DNA of 64,000 nucleotides from Polaromonas sp. (GCA_013298815.1 JAAFJF010000005.1:1-64000); one strand, 5' to 3'; numbered from the stretch's first letter, positions 18,974 to 28,493 are shown. Numbers and translations: made by a program. Notes: generated by a model from the sequence alone, not told the origin.

Positions 18974-19966
18974 ATGAAGAAACTACTCACAATCAGTTTA
19001 GCCATTGCTGCTTTAATGGGCGCTAATCTGAGCGTTCAAGCGGCTGACTATCCTTTGAAAGACAAAGTCATCACTCTCGTGGTGCCGTTCGCAGCGGGTG
19101 GTCCTACTGACCGCGTTGCCCGTGATTTGGCTGAGGCCATGCGTAAGCCTTTGGGTGGTAACAGCATCATCATTGACAGTGCCCCTGGCGCTGGCGGTTC
19201 AATTGGTGCAAACAAAGTGTCTAAGGCTGCACCAGATGGGTATACCCTTTTGGTTCACCACATCGGTATGTCCACCATGCCAGGCTTGGTACGCAACATT
19301 CCTTTTAAAGTTGAAAGCGATTTTGAATATTTGGGCATGATTAATGATGTCCCCATGACCTTGATTTCCAAGCCAACAATGGCTGCGACTAACTACAAAG
19401 AGCTCTCAGCTTGGTTAACCGCGAATAAGGGAAAAATTAATTTGGGTAACGCTGGCGTTGGCTCTGCATCGCATCTGTGCGGTTTGCTGTTCCAAAACGC
19501 TTTGCAAATTGACATGACCACCGTGCCTTACAAAGGCACTGCGCCGGCGATGACGGATTTGATTGGCGGTCAAATTGACCTGATGTGCGATCAAACGACC
19601 AACACGACCACACAAATTGATGCCAAAAAAGTCAAAGCTTTTGCCGTGACGACTGGTAAACGTTTGACAACGCCTGCTTTGAAAGACTTGCCGACCCTAC
19701 AAGAGTCTGGTCTCAAAGGATTTGAGGTCACCATTTGGCACGGTTTGTACGCGCCTAAAGGCACACCAGCTGACGTTCTTGCCAAAATCAACGCTGCTTT
19801 GAAAGTCGCTTTGAAAGATCCAGACTTCATCAAAAAGCAAGAGGGCTTGGGCGCAGTTGTTGTCGCAGACAAACGCATGGAGCCAGCTGAGCATAAGAAG
19901 TTTGTAGCGGGTGAAATTGCCAAGTGGACACCAATCATCAAAGCTGCTGGCGTTTATGCTGACTAA
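18974..19966 (+). CDS. Bug/TctC-family periplasmic solute-binding protein
   Basis: Extracytoplasmic receptor of the tripartite tricarboxylate transporter type, 330 residues. A signal peptide runs to about residue 24 (LSVQAAD), followed by the family motifs LVVPFAAGGPTDRVARDLA and GAGGSIGANKVSKAAPDGYT. The ATG at 18974 gives a proper signal peptide; the open frame extends further upstream without sense. No TctA/TctB membrane partners are nearby, as usual for expanded Bug families in Burkholderiales. Confidence 0.9.
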   Translation: MKKLLTISLAIAALMGANLSVQAADYPLKDKVITLVVPFAAGGPTDRVARDLAEAMRKPLGGNSIIIDSAPGAGGSIGANKVSKAAPDGYTLLVHHIGMSTMPGLVRNIPFKVESDFEYLGMINDVPMTLISKPTMAATNYKELSAWLTANKGKINLGNAGVGSASHLCGLLFQNALQIDMTTVPYKGTAPAMTDLIGGQIDLMCDQTTNTTTQIDAKKVKAFAVTTGKRLTTPALKDLPTLQESGLKGFEVTIWHGLYAPKGTPADVLAKINAALKVALKDPDFIKKQEGLGAVVVADKRMEPAEHKKFVAGEIAKWTPIIKAAGVYAD

Positions 19967-19990
19967 GCTTCTAAACGCTTGAATCTTACA

Positions 19991-20016
19991 AAAGCCGCAA
20001 GTTTGCGGCTTTTTTT
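19991..20016 (+). terminator. Rho-independent terminator
   Basis: AAAGCCGCAA and TTTGCGGCTTT form a strong stem followed by a T run (20011-20016), 24 bp after the stop of the first Bug gene. Confidence 0.85.
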
Positions 20017-20047
20017 ATGGCAAGATGAGTGCATAGGAGACAAACCA

Positions 20048-21067
20048 ATGGCTTTGAAAACATCTATCCATAAACGCGGCGTTTTGAAATTGTTGTCAAT
20101 AAGCTGCTTATTTGCTACCAATTTAATAGCTACTCAGGCAATAAGTCAGACGGCTTGGCCCGCAAAACCCGTCAAAATCATAGTTCCGTTCGCACCTGGC
20201 GGTACCACTGACCTGCTGGCCCGCGCCATGGCCCCCGAGCTCTCTAAAGCGTTCGGTCAAACCTTCATTGTTGAAAACAAAGCCGGCGCAGGCGGCAATG
20301 TGGGGGCAGATGCCGTTGCCAAGTCGCCAGCCGATGGATACACCCTGCTCATGGGCACGGTGGGCACGCACGGCATCAATGTCGCGCTGTACGACAAAAT
20401 GCCGTTTGACCCTGTCAAAGACTTCGCACCCGTGACCTTGGTTGCAGGCGTGCCTAACGTGATGGTGATGAACACAGAGAAAGCCAAGTCGTTGAACATC
20501 AACACCGTGGCTGACTTCATCAAATACGCCAAATCCAACCCCGGCAAGCTCAATATGGCCTCCAGTGGCAATGGCACGTCGATCCACTTGGCGGGTGAAT
20601 TGTTCAAAAGCATGAGTGGCACTTACCTGGTTCACTTTCCCTACCGTGGCTCAGGCCCAGCACTACTTGACATGGTGGGCGGCACCATGGATGTGATGTT
20701 TGATAACCTGCCCAGCGCCTTGCCGCACATCAAATCTGGCAAGCTCAAAGCTCTGGCTGTCACCAGCGCCCAGCGCTCAGTCGTGTTGCCGGATGTGCCA
20801 ACCGTTGAAGAAGCCGGAAAGTTAAAAGGCTTTGACGCCAGCAGCTGGTTTGGCTTGCTAGCGCCTGCGGGCACACCGCCCGACATTGTCAACCGCGTTC
20901 AGCAAGAAGTGGCTAAGTCGCTCAATTCACCAGCTGTGAAAGAGAAGCTTTTGGCACAAGGCGCGATTCCAGGCGGCAACAGTCCGCAAGATTTCAGCAA
21001 AATGATTGCTGCTGAAATCAAAAAATGGGCACAAGTGGTGAAGGTTTCAGGCGCTAAGGTGGACTAA
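20048..21067 (+). CDS. Bug/TctC-family periplasmic solute-binding protein
   Basis: Second Bug-type receptor, 339 residues, with [19 protein letters not shown] and [20 protein letters not shown] motifs. The start at 20048 gives a basic N-terminus and hydrophobic core of a signal peptide; the signal-peptide/mature junction (about residues 25-37) is encoded by DNA that closely matches the short interspersed repeat family. It follows the terminator of the first Bug gene and so probably has its own promoter. Confidence 0.9.
   Translation: MALKTSIHKRGVLKLLSISCLFATNLIATQAISQTAWPAKPVKIIVPFAPGGTTDLLARAMAPELSKAFGQTFIVENKAGAGGNVGADAVAKSPADGYTLLMGTVGTHGINVALYDKMPFDPVKDFAPVTLVAGVPNVMVMNTEKAKSLNINTVADFIKYAKSNPGKLNMASSGNGTSIHLAGELFKSMSGTYLVHFPYRGSGPALLDMVGGTMDVMFDNLPSALPHIKSGKLKALAVTSAQRSVVLPDVPTVEEAGKLKGFDASSWFGLLAPAGTPPDIVNRVQQEVAKSLNSPAVKEKLLAQGAIPGGNSPQDFSKMIAAEIKKWAQVVKVSGAKVD
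20121..20158 (+). repeat. Repeat-like sequence inside the Bug gene signal-peptide region
   Basis: ATTTAATAGCTACTCAGGCA then ATAAGTCAGACGGCTTGG lines up with the copy at 33551 over about 38 bp with few mismatches. It is in frame and encodes part of [12 protein letters not shown]. The match is visible; that it arose by insertion is inferred. Confidence 0.5.
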
Positions 21068-21096
21068 ATCGATCAAGTCGGATTCGGTTGATTCAA

Positions 21097-21456
21097 TCAA
21101 ACGCCCCAGACGATTTCTACGTTCGCTTTATGGCTGCTTTTTAGTAGCTCCATAAACGGCACCGCACGTTGGCGCAGTGGGACAACGTCTGAATTGCTAT
21201 AACTTGTTTGAGATGTTTCATCGTCTTCAGAAAATGCATTTTTAACTTTCAGTGCTGCCGCTGCTTTGGCCTCAGCTATTGCGGCCTCTTCACTGGCAAT
21301 CGCATTTTCCAGTGCGGCCAACGCTGCAGGCATTAGCGCAGGCAAGATAATGCCGGTGTTGCTGGGGTCTTTGCCGATGATTTGCAACACACGGCGGCCA
21401 TTGGGTTCTAGCATGATCAAGTCGCCAGTAGCTTTGGATTTGAATTTGAAAAGCAT
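21097..21456 (-). CDS. DUF1840 domain protein
   Basis: A 119-residue cytosolic protein of unknown function typical of Betaproteobacteria. The conserved N-terminal block MLFKFKSKATGDLIMLEPNG and the following GKDPSNTGIILPALMPAAL identify the family. A central Ala/Glu-rich helix (about residues 45-72) follows. It is convergent with the second Bug gene and divergent from cobA. Confidence 0.85.
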   Translation of the reverse strand: MLFKFKSKATGDLIMLEPNGRRVLQIIGKDPSNTGIILPALMPAALAALENAIASEEAAIAEAKAAAALKVKNAFSEDDETSQTSYSNSDVVPLRQRAVPFMELLKSSHKANVEIVWGV

Positions 21457-21533
21457 AAAAATGAAAATATAAGAATATGGGCAAGAGTTACTAAAGAGTC
21501 AGGTAAGCTATTGTGTACCTAATTCTGCACCCT

Positions 21534-22331
21534 ATGACGATTTCATCTTCTTCTGAAAACTCCCCCACTACAGGTCAAGGCCGCGTTTATCTGGTTGGCG
21601 CGGGCCCTGGCGACCCAGAGCTGCTCACCCTGCGTGCAGTTCGCATCATGGCTAAAGCCGATGTTGTCGTTTATGACCATTTGGTATCCGATGGCGTGCT
21701 CGATTTTTTGCCGCCCGCTGCTGAGCGCATCTACGCTGGCAAGCGCCGCAACGAGCACACTTTGCGGCAAGAGCAAATCAACGCCTTGCTGGTCAAACTC
21801 GCGCAGGAAGGCAAGCAAGTCGTGCGGCTCAAAGGGGGTGACCCTTTCATCTTCGGGCGCGGCGGCGAGGAATTGCAAGAGCTGGCCAAAGCCGGCGTGG
21901 CATTTGAAGTCGTGCCCGGCATCACCGCCGCCAGTGGCGTGTCTAATTACGCGGGCATTCCGTTGACGCACCGCGACTACGCCCAAACCTGCCTGTTTGT
22001 GACTGGCCACCTCAAAGAAACCAACGACTTTGTCAGCGCCGATTTAGATTGGGCGGCCCTCACACGCCCCCGCCAAACTGTGGTGATTTACATGGGTTTG
22101 TCCGGTTTGAGCGACATTTGCCGCCAGCTCATCGCGCACGGTGCTGCGCCAGATTTTCCCATCGCCATCGTGCAAGACGGTACGACAGCCACGCAAAAAG
22201 TGCTGACTGGCACCTTGACCGACTTGCCCGAACGCGTCAAAACCAGCGGTTTCACCTCGCCTTGCCTCATCATCGTCGGCGAAGTGGTCAATCTGCACCG
22301 ACAACTCGCTTGGTATTCGCCAGCGTCATAA
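21534..22331 (+). CDS. cobA: Uroporphyrinogen-III C-methyltransferase
   Basis: SAM-dependent methylation of uroporphyrinogen III to precorrin-2, the branch point to siroheme and cobalamin; about 265 residues, a stand-alone [22 protein letters not shown] is the N-terminal SAM-fold signature, [18 protein letters not shown] the second and [20 protein letters not shown] the third. The ATG at 21534 is preferred over an upstream GTG at 21513. No other siroheme or cobalamin genes are in the window. Confidence 0.92.
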   Translation: MTISSSSENSPTTGQGRVYLVGAGPGDPELLTLRAVRIMAKADVVVYDHLVSDGVLDFLPPAAERIYAGKRRNEHTLRQEQINALLVKLAQEGKQVVRLKGGDPFIFGRGGEELQELAKAGVAFEVVPGITAASGVSNYAGIPLTHRDYAQTCLFVTGHLKETNDFVSADLDWAALTRPRQTVVIYMGLSGLSDICRQLIAHGAAPDFPIAIVQDGTTATQKVLTGTLTDLPERVKTSGFTSPCLIIVGEVVNLHRQLAWYSPAS

Positions 22332-22378
22332 AGTGGACTTAGCTACCATTTTGTGACCAGAGTGGCTACAATATAAGC

Positions 22379-23032
22379 ATGAAGTCTTCAATTGATACAA
22401 CTCCCCCAAAACTCCCAAAAACCCCGAAACCTCCCAAAATCTCGTTCAAAGCGCAAATGCTGCTGGCACGGGAAGACGCCATCGTCCAAGCCGTGAACCG
22501 CCTCTTGGCCGAAAAAGGCTTTGACGCCATGACGGTTGACGAAGTCGCCGCCAACGTCGGCATCGCCAAAGCGAGTCTATACAAACATTTTTCTAGCAAA
22601 GAAGAGCTGGCCGCCGCCGCCATGGTGCACATCATGCAGCGGGCGCAAGCGTTTTTGAGCAGTCTTCCAGCAAGCGATACGCCCATAGGCAACCTGCGCG
22701 CCGCCGCCCGTTGGATGATGGCACTCAAACTTGCGGGCGAAATGCCGTCCTTGCCTAGCCAAAACTCCACCCTTCGCGCTACTTTGATGGGCAACAAAGC
22801 CTATATGGACGGTGTGATGGATGCCAGCGACCGCTTGGGCGCTTGGATTGAAGCGGCGCAACAAAATGGCAGCCTCAACACCACACTACCCCCCATCGCC
22901 GTGTTGTATACCCTGTATGCCCGCGCTTGCGACCCTGTTTTGGAGTTTTTGCGCCTCAACGACCAACTGAAAGACGATGACATCATCGATTTGGTGCTCA
23001 AAACCTGTTTTGAAGGCTTAAATTCTCGGTAA
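22379..23032 (+). CDS. TetR/AcrR-family regulator
   Basis: 217 residues: a Pro/Lys-rich N-terminal tail (1-27), then a DNA-binding domain with MTVDEVAANVGIAKASLYKHF as the helix-turn-helix (about 51-70), then a helical ligand domain. Its target is not evident. It precedes the CMD-Rieske gene on the same strand, separated by a repeat copy, so regulation of that gene is possible but unsupported. Confidence 0.87.
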   Translation: MKSSIDTTPPKLPKTPKPPKISFKAQMLLAREDAIVQAVNRLLAEKGFDAMTVDEVAANVGIAKASLYKHFSSKEELAAAAMVHIMQRAQAFLSSLPASDTPIGNLRAAARWMMALKLAGEMPSLPSQNSTLRATLMGNKAYMDGVMDASDRLGAWIEAAQQNGSLNTTLPPIAVLYTLYARACDPVLEFLRLNDQLKDDDIIDLVLKTCFEGLNSR

Positions 23033-23060
23033 AAGTGCTTGTACAGGTCGAAAAATGCCC

Positions 23061-23103
23061 ATAGCCAGCGTATTTACTGCCTAAGCAGCTATAAAATTCA
23101 TAG
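23061..23103 (-). repeat. Short interspersed repeat, copy 6
   Basis: GCCAGCGTATTTACTGCCTA then AGCAGCTATAAAATTCATAG; reverse orientation, between the TetR gene and the CMD-Rieske gene. Confidence 0.75.
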
Positions 23104-23134
23104 TAAATAATTAAAAAATACCGAAATAATCCCC

Positions 23135-23797
23135 ATGAGTGACGCCCTCAACTACCTCCTAGCCGCCCGCCCCGAGGCGATGACCCACTACTTCGCCTTC
23201 CTCAAAGACGCCGGCAAACACCTAGACCCGAAAACCCGCAACCTCATCTCCGTCATCACCAAGGTTGATGCCCAAACCGAGCCCGGTTTCAAGCAATACC
23301 TCAAACGTGCCCTGCGCGACGGCTGCAGCCCGGTCGAGGTGATTGACGCGCTGTTGATGGCTTTCCCCACGCTGGGTTTGACCAAAATCATCTGGGCGAC
23401 CAACATCATATTGAGCATGAATCTGCCTGGTTTTGACCCTGAATCTATGAAGGCACAGCTTGCCGGAGAGCCTGAAAGGGCTGAATCCGCAGAGACGGTT
23501 TGGCACGACGTCATGACCACCGCCGCCCTGGCCGACGGCCAAACCACCCGCGTCGACAGCCACGGCCGTGGCTTGTTCATCTCCCGCGAAGGCGACACCT
23601 TTACCGTGTTCGACAGCCACTGCAGCCACCAGCGCACCGACATCCCGCTGTCTGCGTTGGACGATTGCACCTTAACCTGCCCCAAGCATCAGTGGACCTT
23701 CGACGTCAAAACCGGTGCCTGCCACAAACCCGGTGGCTCGCCGCTGCAGCAACTGCCCGCTAAAGTGGTGGGTGGGCGGGTGATGGTGCAGTGGTGA
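23135..23797 (+). CDS. Carboxymuconolactone decarboxylase-like domain fused to a Rieske [2Fe-2S] domain
   Basis: 220 residues. Residues 1-105 resemble the CMD/AhpD helical fold (YFAFLKDAGKHLDPKTRNLI, then GCSPVEVIDALLMAFPTLG) but lack the CxxC redox pair of AhpD. Residues 125-220 are a Rieske ferredoxin-type domain with ligands C-S-H and C-P-K-H separated by 16 residues, followed by W-T-F-D. It probably acts as a small electron-transfer or oxidoreductase accessory protein in the cytoplasm; partners are unknown. Confidence 0.8.
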   Translation: MSDALNYLLAARPEAMTHYFAFLKDAGKHLDPKTRNLISVITKVDAQTEPGFKQYLKRALRDGCSPVEVIDALLMAFPTLGLTKIIWATNIILSMNLPGFDPESMKAQLAGEPERAESAETVWHDVMTTAALADGQTTRVDSHGRGLFISREGDTFTVFDSHCSHQRTDIPLSALDDCTLTCPKHQWTFDVKTGACHKPGGSPLQQLPAKVVGGRVMVQW

Positions 23798-23819
23798 TTT
23801 GCGAGTAATTGATACTAAA

Positions 23820-23864
23820 TTGAATACATCGAATACAATGCATGCATGTATTCGATGTATTCAA
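23820..23864. promoter_or_regulatory. 18-bp perfect inverted repeat, operator of the relBE-like module
   Basis: TTGAATACATCGAATACA and TGTATTCGATGTATTCAA are exact reverse complements separated by ATGCATGCA. Each arm holds two GAATACA-type half-sites, giving four in all. It lies directly before the antitoxin ribosome binding site AGGAGG (23868-23873), as expected for autoregulation by an antitoxin or antitoxin-toxin complex. Confidence 0.8.
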
Positions 23865-23877
23865 CTTAGGAGGTTCT

Positions 23878-24105
23878 ATGGCAACTTCAATTCGACTCGA
23901 CGCTGTAACTGAAAATCGCCTTGACGCGTTAGCGCACACGACTGGCCGTAGCAAAGCCTACTATCTGCGTGAACTCATCAACAATGGCATTGACGACCTT
24001 GAGGACTACTACCGCGCAGCTGTGGTGATGGAGCGTGTCCGTACAGGCAAAGAAAAGGTCTACACCTTAGACGAAGTTGAGGCGCATCTTGGCTTGGCAG
24101 GTTAA
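23878..24105 (+). CDS. Antitoxin, RelB/ribbon-helix-helix type (DUF6290-like)
   Basis: 75 residues from the ATG at 23878, fixed by a perfect AGGAGG 4 bp upstream. The N-terminal [20 protein letters not shown] is a ribbon-helix-helix strand and helix that should bind the large palindrome just upstream; the C-terminal part ([16 protein letters not shown]) would neutralise the toxin. It overlaps the toxin gene by 17 bp. Confidence 0.85.
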   Translation: MATSIRLDAVTENRLDALAHTTGRSKAYYLRELINNGIDDLEDYYRAAVVMERVRTGKEKVYTLDEVEAHLGLAG

Positions 24106-24358
24106 ACTGACAGCGACAGCTAGAAAAAATCTCGACAAGCTGGACAAGCAAATTGCTCTGCGAATTACAAAGTTTTTAAGAGAAAGAATCGCCACTTTAG
24201 ACGACCCTAGAAGCTCAGGAAAAGCATTGTCTGGCTCTGTGTTTTGTTCGTACTGGCGCTATAGAGTTGGGGACTACCGCATCATTTGTGACATTCAAGA
24301 CGGTGAACTCTGCGTTTTGGTGATTGATGTTGGCAATCGTAAAGAAGTTTACGATTAA
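24089..24358 (+). CDS. RelE/ParE-superfamily toxin
   Basis: About 89 residues. From a TTG at 24089 the protein reads (M)[20 protein letters not shown], the usual RelE/ParE start; no ATG is available in the overlap. [21 protein letters not shown] is the conserved core strand and helix. Members cleave ribosome-bound mRNA or inhibit gyrase; which applies here cannot be decided by eye. Its stop codon overlaps the stop of the convergent phosphatase gene. Confidence 0.83.
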   Translation: MAWQVKLTATARKNLDKLDKQIALRITKFLRERIATLDDPRSSGKALSGSVFCSYWRYRVGDYRIICDIQDGELCVLVIDVGNRKEVYD

Positions 24359-24678
24359 GGCAAATGCCGCTCAACTTTTATCTTCAGCAGCTTCACCAAC
24401 GCCACATCCATAAACTTGTAGTTATCAGGAATATCCAAGCAAATCAGCCGTTTCCCTAGCAATTGGGGCTGGTAGCGGGTTTGCAGCTTGGTTTTGTGTT
24501 CCCGCTCCATCACGAAGATCATGTCTGCCCACTCCACCTGTTCGGGTGTCAACGGATTTTCTGCATCGTTGTTTGTGCCAGCAGACGAGCATTCCAACCC
24601 GTCGTAGTCGGCAAATATCTGTTCCGCTGTCGGGCTGCGCCAGCGGTTTTGGCTGCAAATGAAGAGGACTTTTGTCAA
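24355..24678 (-). CDS. Short low-molecular-weight protein tyrosine phosphatase-like protein
   Basis: 107 residues beginning with the phosphatase loop: CSQNRWRS fits C-x5-R-S at the N-terminus, followed by SPTAEQIF as in the LMW-PTP/arsenate reductase fold. It is shorter than classical enzymes (about 150) and I do not see the usual DPY/DPF catalytic aspartate motif; LDIPDNYKF may occupy that place. It lies 14 bp downstream of fba on the same strand and may be cotranscribed. Confidence 0.72.
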   Translation of the reverse strand: MTKVLFICSQNRWRSPTAEQIFADYDGLECSSAGTNNDAENPLTPEQVEWADMIFVMEREHKTKLQTRYQPQLLGKRLICLDIPDNYKFMDVALVKLLKIKVERHLP

Positions 24679-24692
24679 ATATTTGAATTCAA

Positions 24693-25760
24693 TTATTTGA
24701 CCTGCGGATCCATACTCCCGGTCGCATAGCGCTTTTGCATGTCTTCTAAGCTGTGCACTTTGGTGATTTTGCTTGCCATGCCGGCTGCGCCAAAAGCTTC
24801 GTAGCGGTCGCGGCAGATGCCAGCCATGCTTTCGGTGGCGACTTTGAGGTACTTGCGGGGGTCAAAGTTAGAGCGATTTTGTGCCAAATGGCGGCGGATG
24901 GAGCCGGTGGATGCCATGCGCAGGTCGGTATCGATATTGATCTTGCGGACGCCGTTTTTGATGCCTTCAACGATTTCAGACACTGGCACGCCGTAGGTTT
25001 GGCCCATGTCGCCGCCAAACTCGTTGATGATGGCCAGCCAGTCTTCCGGCACGCTGCTGGAGCCGTGCATGACCAAATGCACGTTCGGGATGCGGGCGTG
25101 GATCTCGCGGATGCGGTCGATGCGCAGTACCGCACCTGTGGGTTTTTTGCTGAATTTATACGCGCCGTGGCTGGTGCCGATGGCAATGGCCAGCGCATCC
25201 ACCTTGGTTTTGGCCACAAAGTCTGCCGCTTCATTGGGGTCGGTCAGCATCATGTCGTGCGTCAACTTGCCTTCTGCGCCATGGCCGTCTTCTTCGCCGG
25301 CCATGCCAGATTCGAGCGAGCCTAGGCAGCCGAGTTCGCCTTCAACCGACACGCCGGTCGCATGCGCCATCGCCACCACGCTGGCGGTGGTGCTGACGTT
25401 GTAGTCGTAGCTGGCTGGCGTTTTGCCGTCTTCTTTGAGCGAGCCATCCATCATCACCGAGCTGAAACCCGACTGGATGGAGCGGAAACACACGCCGGGC
25501 GACGCGCCGTGGTCTTGGTGCATACAGACGGGGATGTGCGGGTAGGCTTCCAGTGCGGCCAAGATCAAGTGGCGCAAAAACGGCTCACCCGCGTACTGGC
25601 GCGCCCCGGCGGAGCCCTGCAAAATGACAGGCGAGTTGGTCGCATCCGCCGCCTGCATGATGGCTTGTACCTGTTCCATGTTGTTGACGTTGAAGGCGGG
25701 CAGGCCGTAGCTGTTTTCGGCAGCGTGGTCCAGCAGTTGGCGCAGAGTGATTAAAGCCAT
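24693..25760 (-). CDS. fba: Fructose-bisphosphate aldolase, class II
   Basis: Zinc-dependent cleavage and condensation of fructose 1,6-bisphosphate; 355 residues of the CalvinCycle/Fba subtype. HQDHGASPG at 81-89 carries metal-site histidine residues, SVMMDGS follows at about 101, and the late GSSSVPE and [11 protein letters not shown] segments bind phosphate. It lies beside pgk, with gap further along on the same strand, consistent with a central-carbon group typical of Betaproteobacteria. Confidence 0.95.
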   Translation of the reverse strand: MALITLRQLLDHAAENSYGLPAFNVNNMEQVQAIMQAADATNSPVILQGSAGARQYAGEPFLRHLILAALEAYPHIPVCMHQDHGASPGVCFRSIQSGFSSVMMDGSLKEDGKTPASYDYNVSTTASVVAMAHATGVSVEGELGCLGSLESGMAGEEDGHGAEGKLTHDMMLTDPNEAADFVAKTKVDALAIAIGTSHGAYKFSKKPTGAVLRIDRIREIHARIPNVHLVMHGSSSVPEDWLAIINEFGGDMGQTYGVPVSEIVEGIKNGVRKINIDTDLRMASTGSIRRHLAQNRSNFDPRKYLKVATESMAGICRDRYEAFGAAGMASKITKVHSLEDMQKRYATGSMDPQVK

Positions 25761-25852
25761 GAAATGCTCCTGATTTAGGTTGAAATTTAAGTTTAAGCTA
25801 GATAAAGGGTTAAAAATACTTAAAAAGTGGTCAAATATGGCATAAATATGAT

Positions 25853-25890
25853 GCTAGCCGTCGTATTTGTTGCCTAAGTAGCTATCATAT
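25853..25890 (-). repeat. Short interspersed repeat, copy 7
   Basis: GCTAGCCGTCGTATTTGTTG then CCTAAGTAGCTATCATA, reverse orientation, between pgk and fba. Confidence 0.7.
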
Positions 25891-25908
25891 TTGTAGTGTT
25901 TCAGGAGA

Positions 25909-27120
25909 TCACCCTGCCGCCCGTTTGGTCAAAATCTCAAATGCAGGCAAGGTTTTGCCTTCCAGCACCTCCAAAAACGCACCGCCACCGGTCGAGATGT
26001 AGCCCACTTTGTCCTCAATCCCGTACTTGGCAATAGCTGCCAGCGTGTCGCCGCCACCGGCGATGCTGAAGGCGCTGCTGTCGGCAATCGCTTGGGCGAT
26101 GACTTTCGTGCCATTCTCAAACTTGGCAAACTCAAACACGCCTACAGGCCCGTTCCACACAATCGTGCCGGCTTTGAGCAGCTGGTCGGCTAGTTTCTTG
26201 GCGGTTACAGGGCCAATGTCCAAAATCAAGTCATCATCTTCCACATCGGTCGCGGCTTTCACGGTGGCTACAGCGTCGGCTGAGAAGGTCTTGGCGGTGA
26301 CCACGTCCGTTGGAATCGGCACTTCCGCCCCACGCGCCTTCATGGCGGCGATGACGGATTTGGCCTGCTCCAGCAAATCTGGTTCTGCCAAGCTTTTGCC
26401 AATTTTCAGCCCAGCAGCCAACATAAACGTGTTGGCAATGCCGCCGCCCACGATCAATTGATCCACGTTTTTAGCCAAACTCTCCAAAATCGTGAGCTTG
26501 GTTGACACTTTAGACCCCGCCACAATCGCCACCAGTGGGCGTTTAGGCGCTGTCAGCGCTTTAGAAATCGCATCCATTTCCGCCGCCAAGAGTGGGCCAG
26601 CGCAGGCAATCGGTGCAAATTGGGCAATGCCATAGGTGGAAGCTTCAGCGCGGTGCGCCGTGCCAAATGCGTCGTGCACAAAAATATCGCACAAAGCGGC
26701 CATTTTTTTGGCTAAATCGCTGTTGTTCTTCTTTTCACCGACATTTAAGCGGCAGTTTTCCAGCATGACCAGCTGGCCAGGTTCGATGTCGACACCGTCC
26801 ACCCAGTCAGCAATCACATGAACATCCATCCCCATCAGCTCACCCATGCGCGCGGCAACAGGGTCAAGCGAGTCGGCTGGTTTGAAGTCACCTTCCGTCG
26901 GGCGACCCAAATGCGAGGTCACCATCACAGCCGCGCCAGCATCCAAAGCCATTTGAATGCAAGGAATCGAGGCACGAATGCGGGTGTCTTCGGTGATGCT
27001 GCCGTTGTCATCCTGCGGCACGTTCAGGTCAGCGCGGATAAAGACGCGTTTGCCCTTGAGCTGCCCCTTGGCGATAAGGTCGGAGAGGCGAATGACAGAA
27101 GGCGCGGATGTAGTAGACAT
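25909..27120 (-). CDS. pgk: Phosphoglycerate kinase
   Basis: Transfers phosphate between 1,3-bisphosphoglycerate and ADP; 403 residues from the ATG at 27120. Signatures in order: [57 protein letters not shown] and GGGDTLAAI. The open frame extends 18 codons upstream, but homologues begin near [16 protein letters not shown] repeat copy separates it from fba. Confidence 0.96.
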   Translation of the reverse strand: MSTTSAPSVIRLSDLIAKGQLKGKRVFIRADLNVPQDDNGSITEDTRIRASIPCIQMALDAGAAVMVTSHLGRPTEGDFKPADSLDPVAARMGELMGMDVHVIADWVDGVDIEPGQLVMLENCRLNVGEKKNNSDLAKKMAALCDIFVHDAFGTAHRAEASTYGIAQFAPIACAGPLLAAEMDAISKALTAPKRPLVAIVAGSKVSTKLTILESLAKNVDQLIVGGGIANTFMLAAGLKIGKSLAEPDLLEQAKSVIAAMKARGAEVPIPTDVVTAKTFSADAVATVKAATDVEDDDLILDIGPVTAKKLADQLLKAGTIVWNGPVGVFEFAKFENGTKVIAQAIADSSAFSIAGGGDTLAAIAKYGIEDKVGYISTGGGAFLEVLEGKTLPAFEILTKRAAG

Positions 27121-27378
27121 AGTGAGTAAAAGCTTAAATACTTGCAAGATTGGCCGAAAGAATGACCCTATCACCCGTGTAAAAGCTCTTAGGCAAGGCT
27201 TTTGGTAACCACTTGGTAACTCAATCCGACCAGAGGCTCAATTGTGCCGTATTTTTGGGTTGAATTAAGAGGAAATGATGAACTGGTGGGTTACAAAAGA
27301 CACTGCGCAGGAGACTACAGATATTCTTAAGCTATAGTTGACTGAGTATTTGATGTTTCCCGCAAACAATTCCTAAAT

Positions 27379-28377
27379 ATGAAAGAAAGCAAAATGAAAG
27401 CCGAGTATGAAAATGGAGTTGGCAAGTGGGAAAAACTTAGATCAACTATGTTCCAGCAACTTGATGAGTTATTCACCCAAAACGGCATAATTCTCGGCGT
27501 TCCAATGGAGAGTCGGGTTAAGTCTTGGGATTCAATTCAAGAAAAATTTGAAAGAAAAGTTTTGGTGCAACCGAAGCTTACCGATTTGGACGATTTAGTA
27601 GGTGCTAGGGCAATTCTGTTGTTCAAAAGCGATCTCGCACATGCAGACAAACTGATACGAGATACTTTCCAAGTTCTCGGCAGTGAAGATACTGCTAAGA
27701 GATTGAATGAGGCACAATTTGGATATCAATCGCAGCACTACACAGTTTGTCTTCCAAAGAACTGGCTTGAGATGCCAAGCTTGTCAAATTTAGGAGGAAT
27801 TAAAGTTGAAATTCAGGTGCGAACGTTAGCTCAACACGTTTGGGCGGTTGCGTCACATAAGCTTCAATATAAGCATGAACAAAGCGTTCCTCCTCCTTTA
27901 AGGCGCACGATAAATCGTATTTCGGCATTATTAGAAACTGTTGATTTGGAGTTTGATCGCGTTCTTGAGGAAAAGAAAAAATATTTAGAAATAAGTGTAA
28001 AAGCAGAAGATGGATTAGAACGGCTTAATGTTGATAACTTAGCTTCAATAATGGATGGTTTGTTACCTGTAAAAAATAAAAAAATCGCTGAACCGTATGA
28101 GGAATTTTTTAGACAGTTAACTAAACTGGAGATCAAAACAGCTGCACAATTAAAAGCTATTTGGAATAAGCATAAAAACGAGGTGCTTCTACAAGAGGCA
28201 AGTATTGTCGGCACAAGAGCTGAAAAATCAGATTATGTAGGCACAAGTAAAGAACGTATTGATAGTGGAGTATTTAATACTCATGTCGGATTAATGCGAA
28301 GAGCAATTTTATTAGAAACAAATGGGCATTTTCAGAAAGCTGGAAATGCTAAAAATAGCAAATTAGCAAAAGAATAG
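27379..28377 (+). CDS. Orphan RelA/SpoT-domain nucleotide synthetase with C-terminal extension
   Basis: 332 residues. The synthetase fold motifs are LDDLVGARAI (70-79), FGYQSQHYTV (114-123) and KVEIQVRTLAQHVWA (142-156), so the acidic, basic and Tyr/His positions of (p)ppGpp synthetases appear kept. There is no HD hydrolase, TGS or ACT domain. A helical region (about 170-215) and a roughly 115-residue C-terminal extension follow. Reading the DNA, the gene is clearly more AT-rich than pgk or fba beside it, which suggests transfer. It may be a small alarmone synthetase or a related toxin-type enzyme; no antitoxin-like neighbour was recognised. Start could also be the ATG at 27394. Confidence 0.75.
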   Translation: MKESKMKAEYENGVGKWEKLRSTMFQQLDELFTQNGIILGVPMESRVKSWDSIQEKFERKVLVQPKLTDLDDLVGARAILLFKSDLAHADKLIRDTFQVLGSEDTAKRLNEAQFGYQSQHYTVCLPKNWLEMPSLSNLGGIKVEIQVRTLAQHVWAVASHKLQYKHEQSVPPPLRRTINRISALLETVDLEFDRVLEEKKKYLEISVKAEDGLERLNVDNLASIMDGLLPVKNKKIAEPYEEFFRQLTKLEIKTAAQLKAIWNKHKNEVLLQEASIVGTRAEKSDYVGTSKERIDSGVFNTHVGLMRRAILLETNGHFQKAGNAKNSKLAKE

Positions 28378-28428
28378 TGCTCAAAGGCAATTTGAAAATG
28401 ATTTGCAGATCTTTGTAACGTTATTTCC

Positions 28429-28459
28429 TCAATAAACCGGCTGAAACTCCCGAATCGTC
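28429..28459 (-). pseudogene. Remnant of a FadJ-like gene 3' end
   Basis: These 31 bp are identical to 29611-29641, the last codons and stop of the hydratase gene; the minus strand reads ATVKTIREFQPVY then stop, against AVVRTIREFQPVY in the intact gene. Similarity fades after about 15 codons. The gap between the RelA/SpoT and metallo-beta-lactamase genes holds nothing else. Confidence 0.65.
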
Positions 28460-28493
28460 TTGACTGTCGCGGATTCGGGCGTTTAGCGGCTAA

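Noticed and set aside
27275-27337. A 20-codon ORF (MMNWWVTKDTAQ...) with a good AGAGG ribosome binding site before the RelA/SpoT gene
   Set aside because: Too short to support as a gene, and no attenuator structure follows. It could be a leader peptide or a decayed gene start, but nothing decides it.
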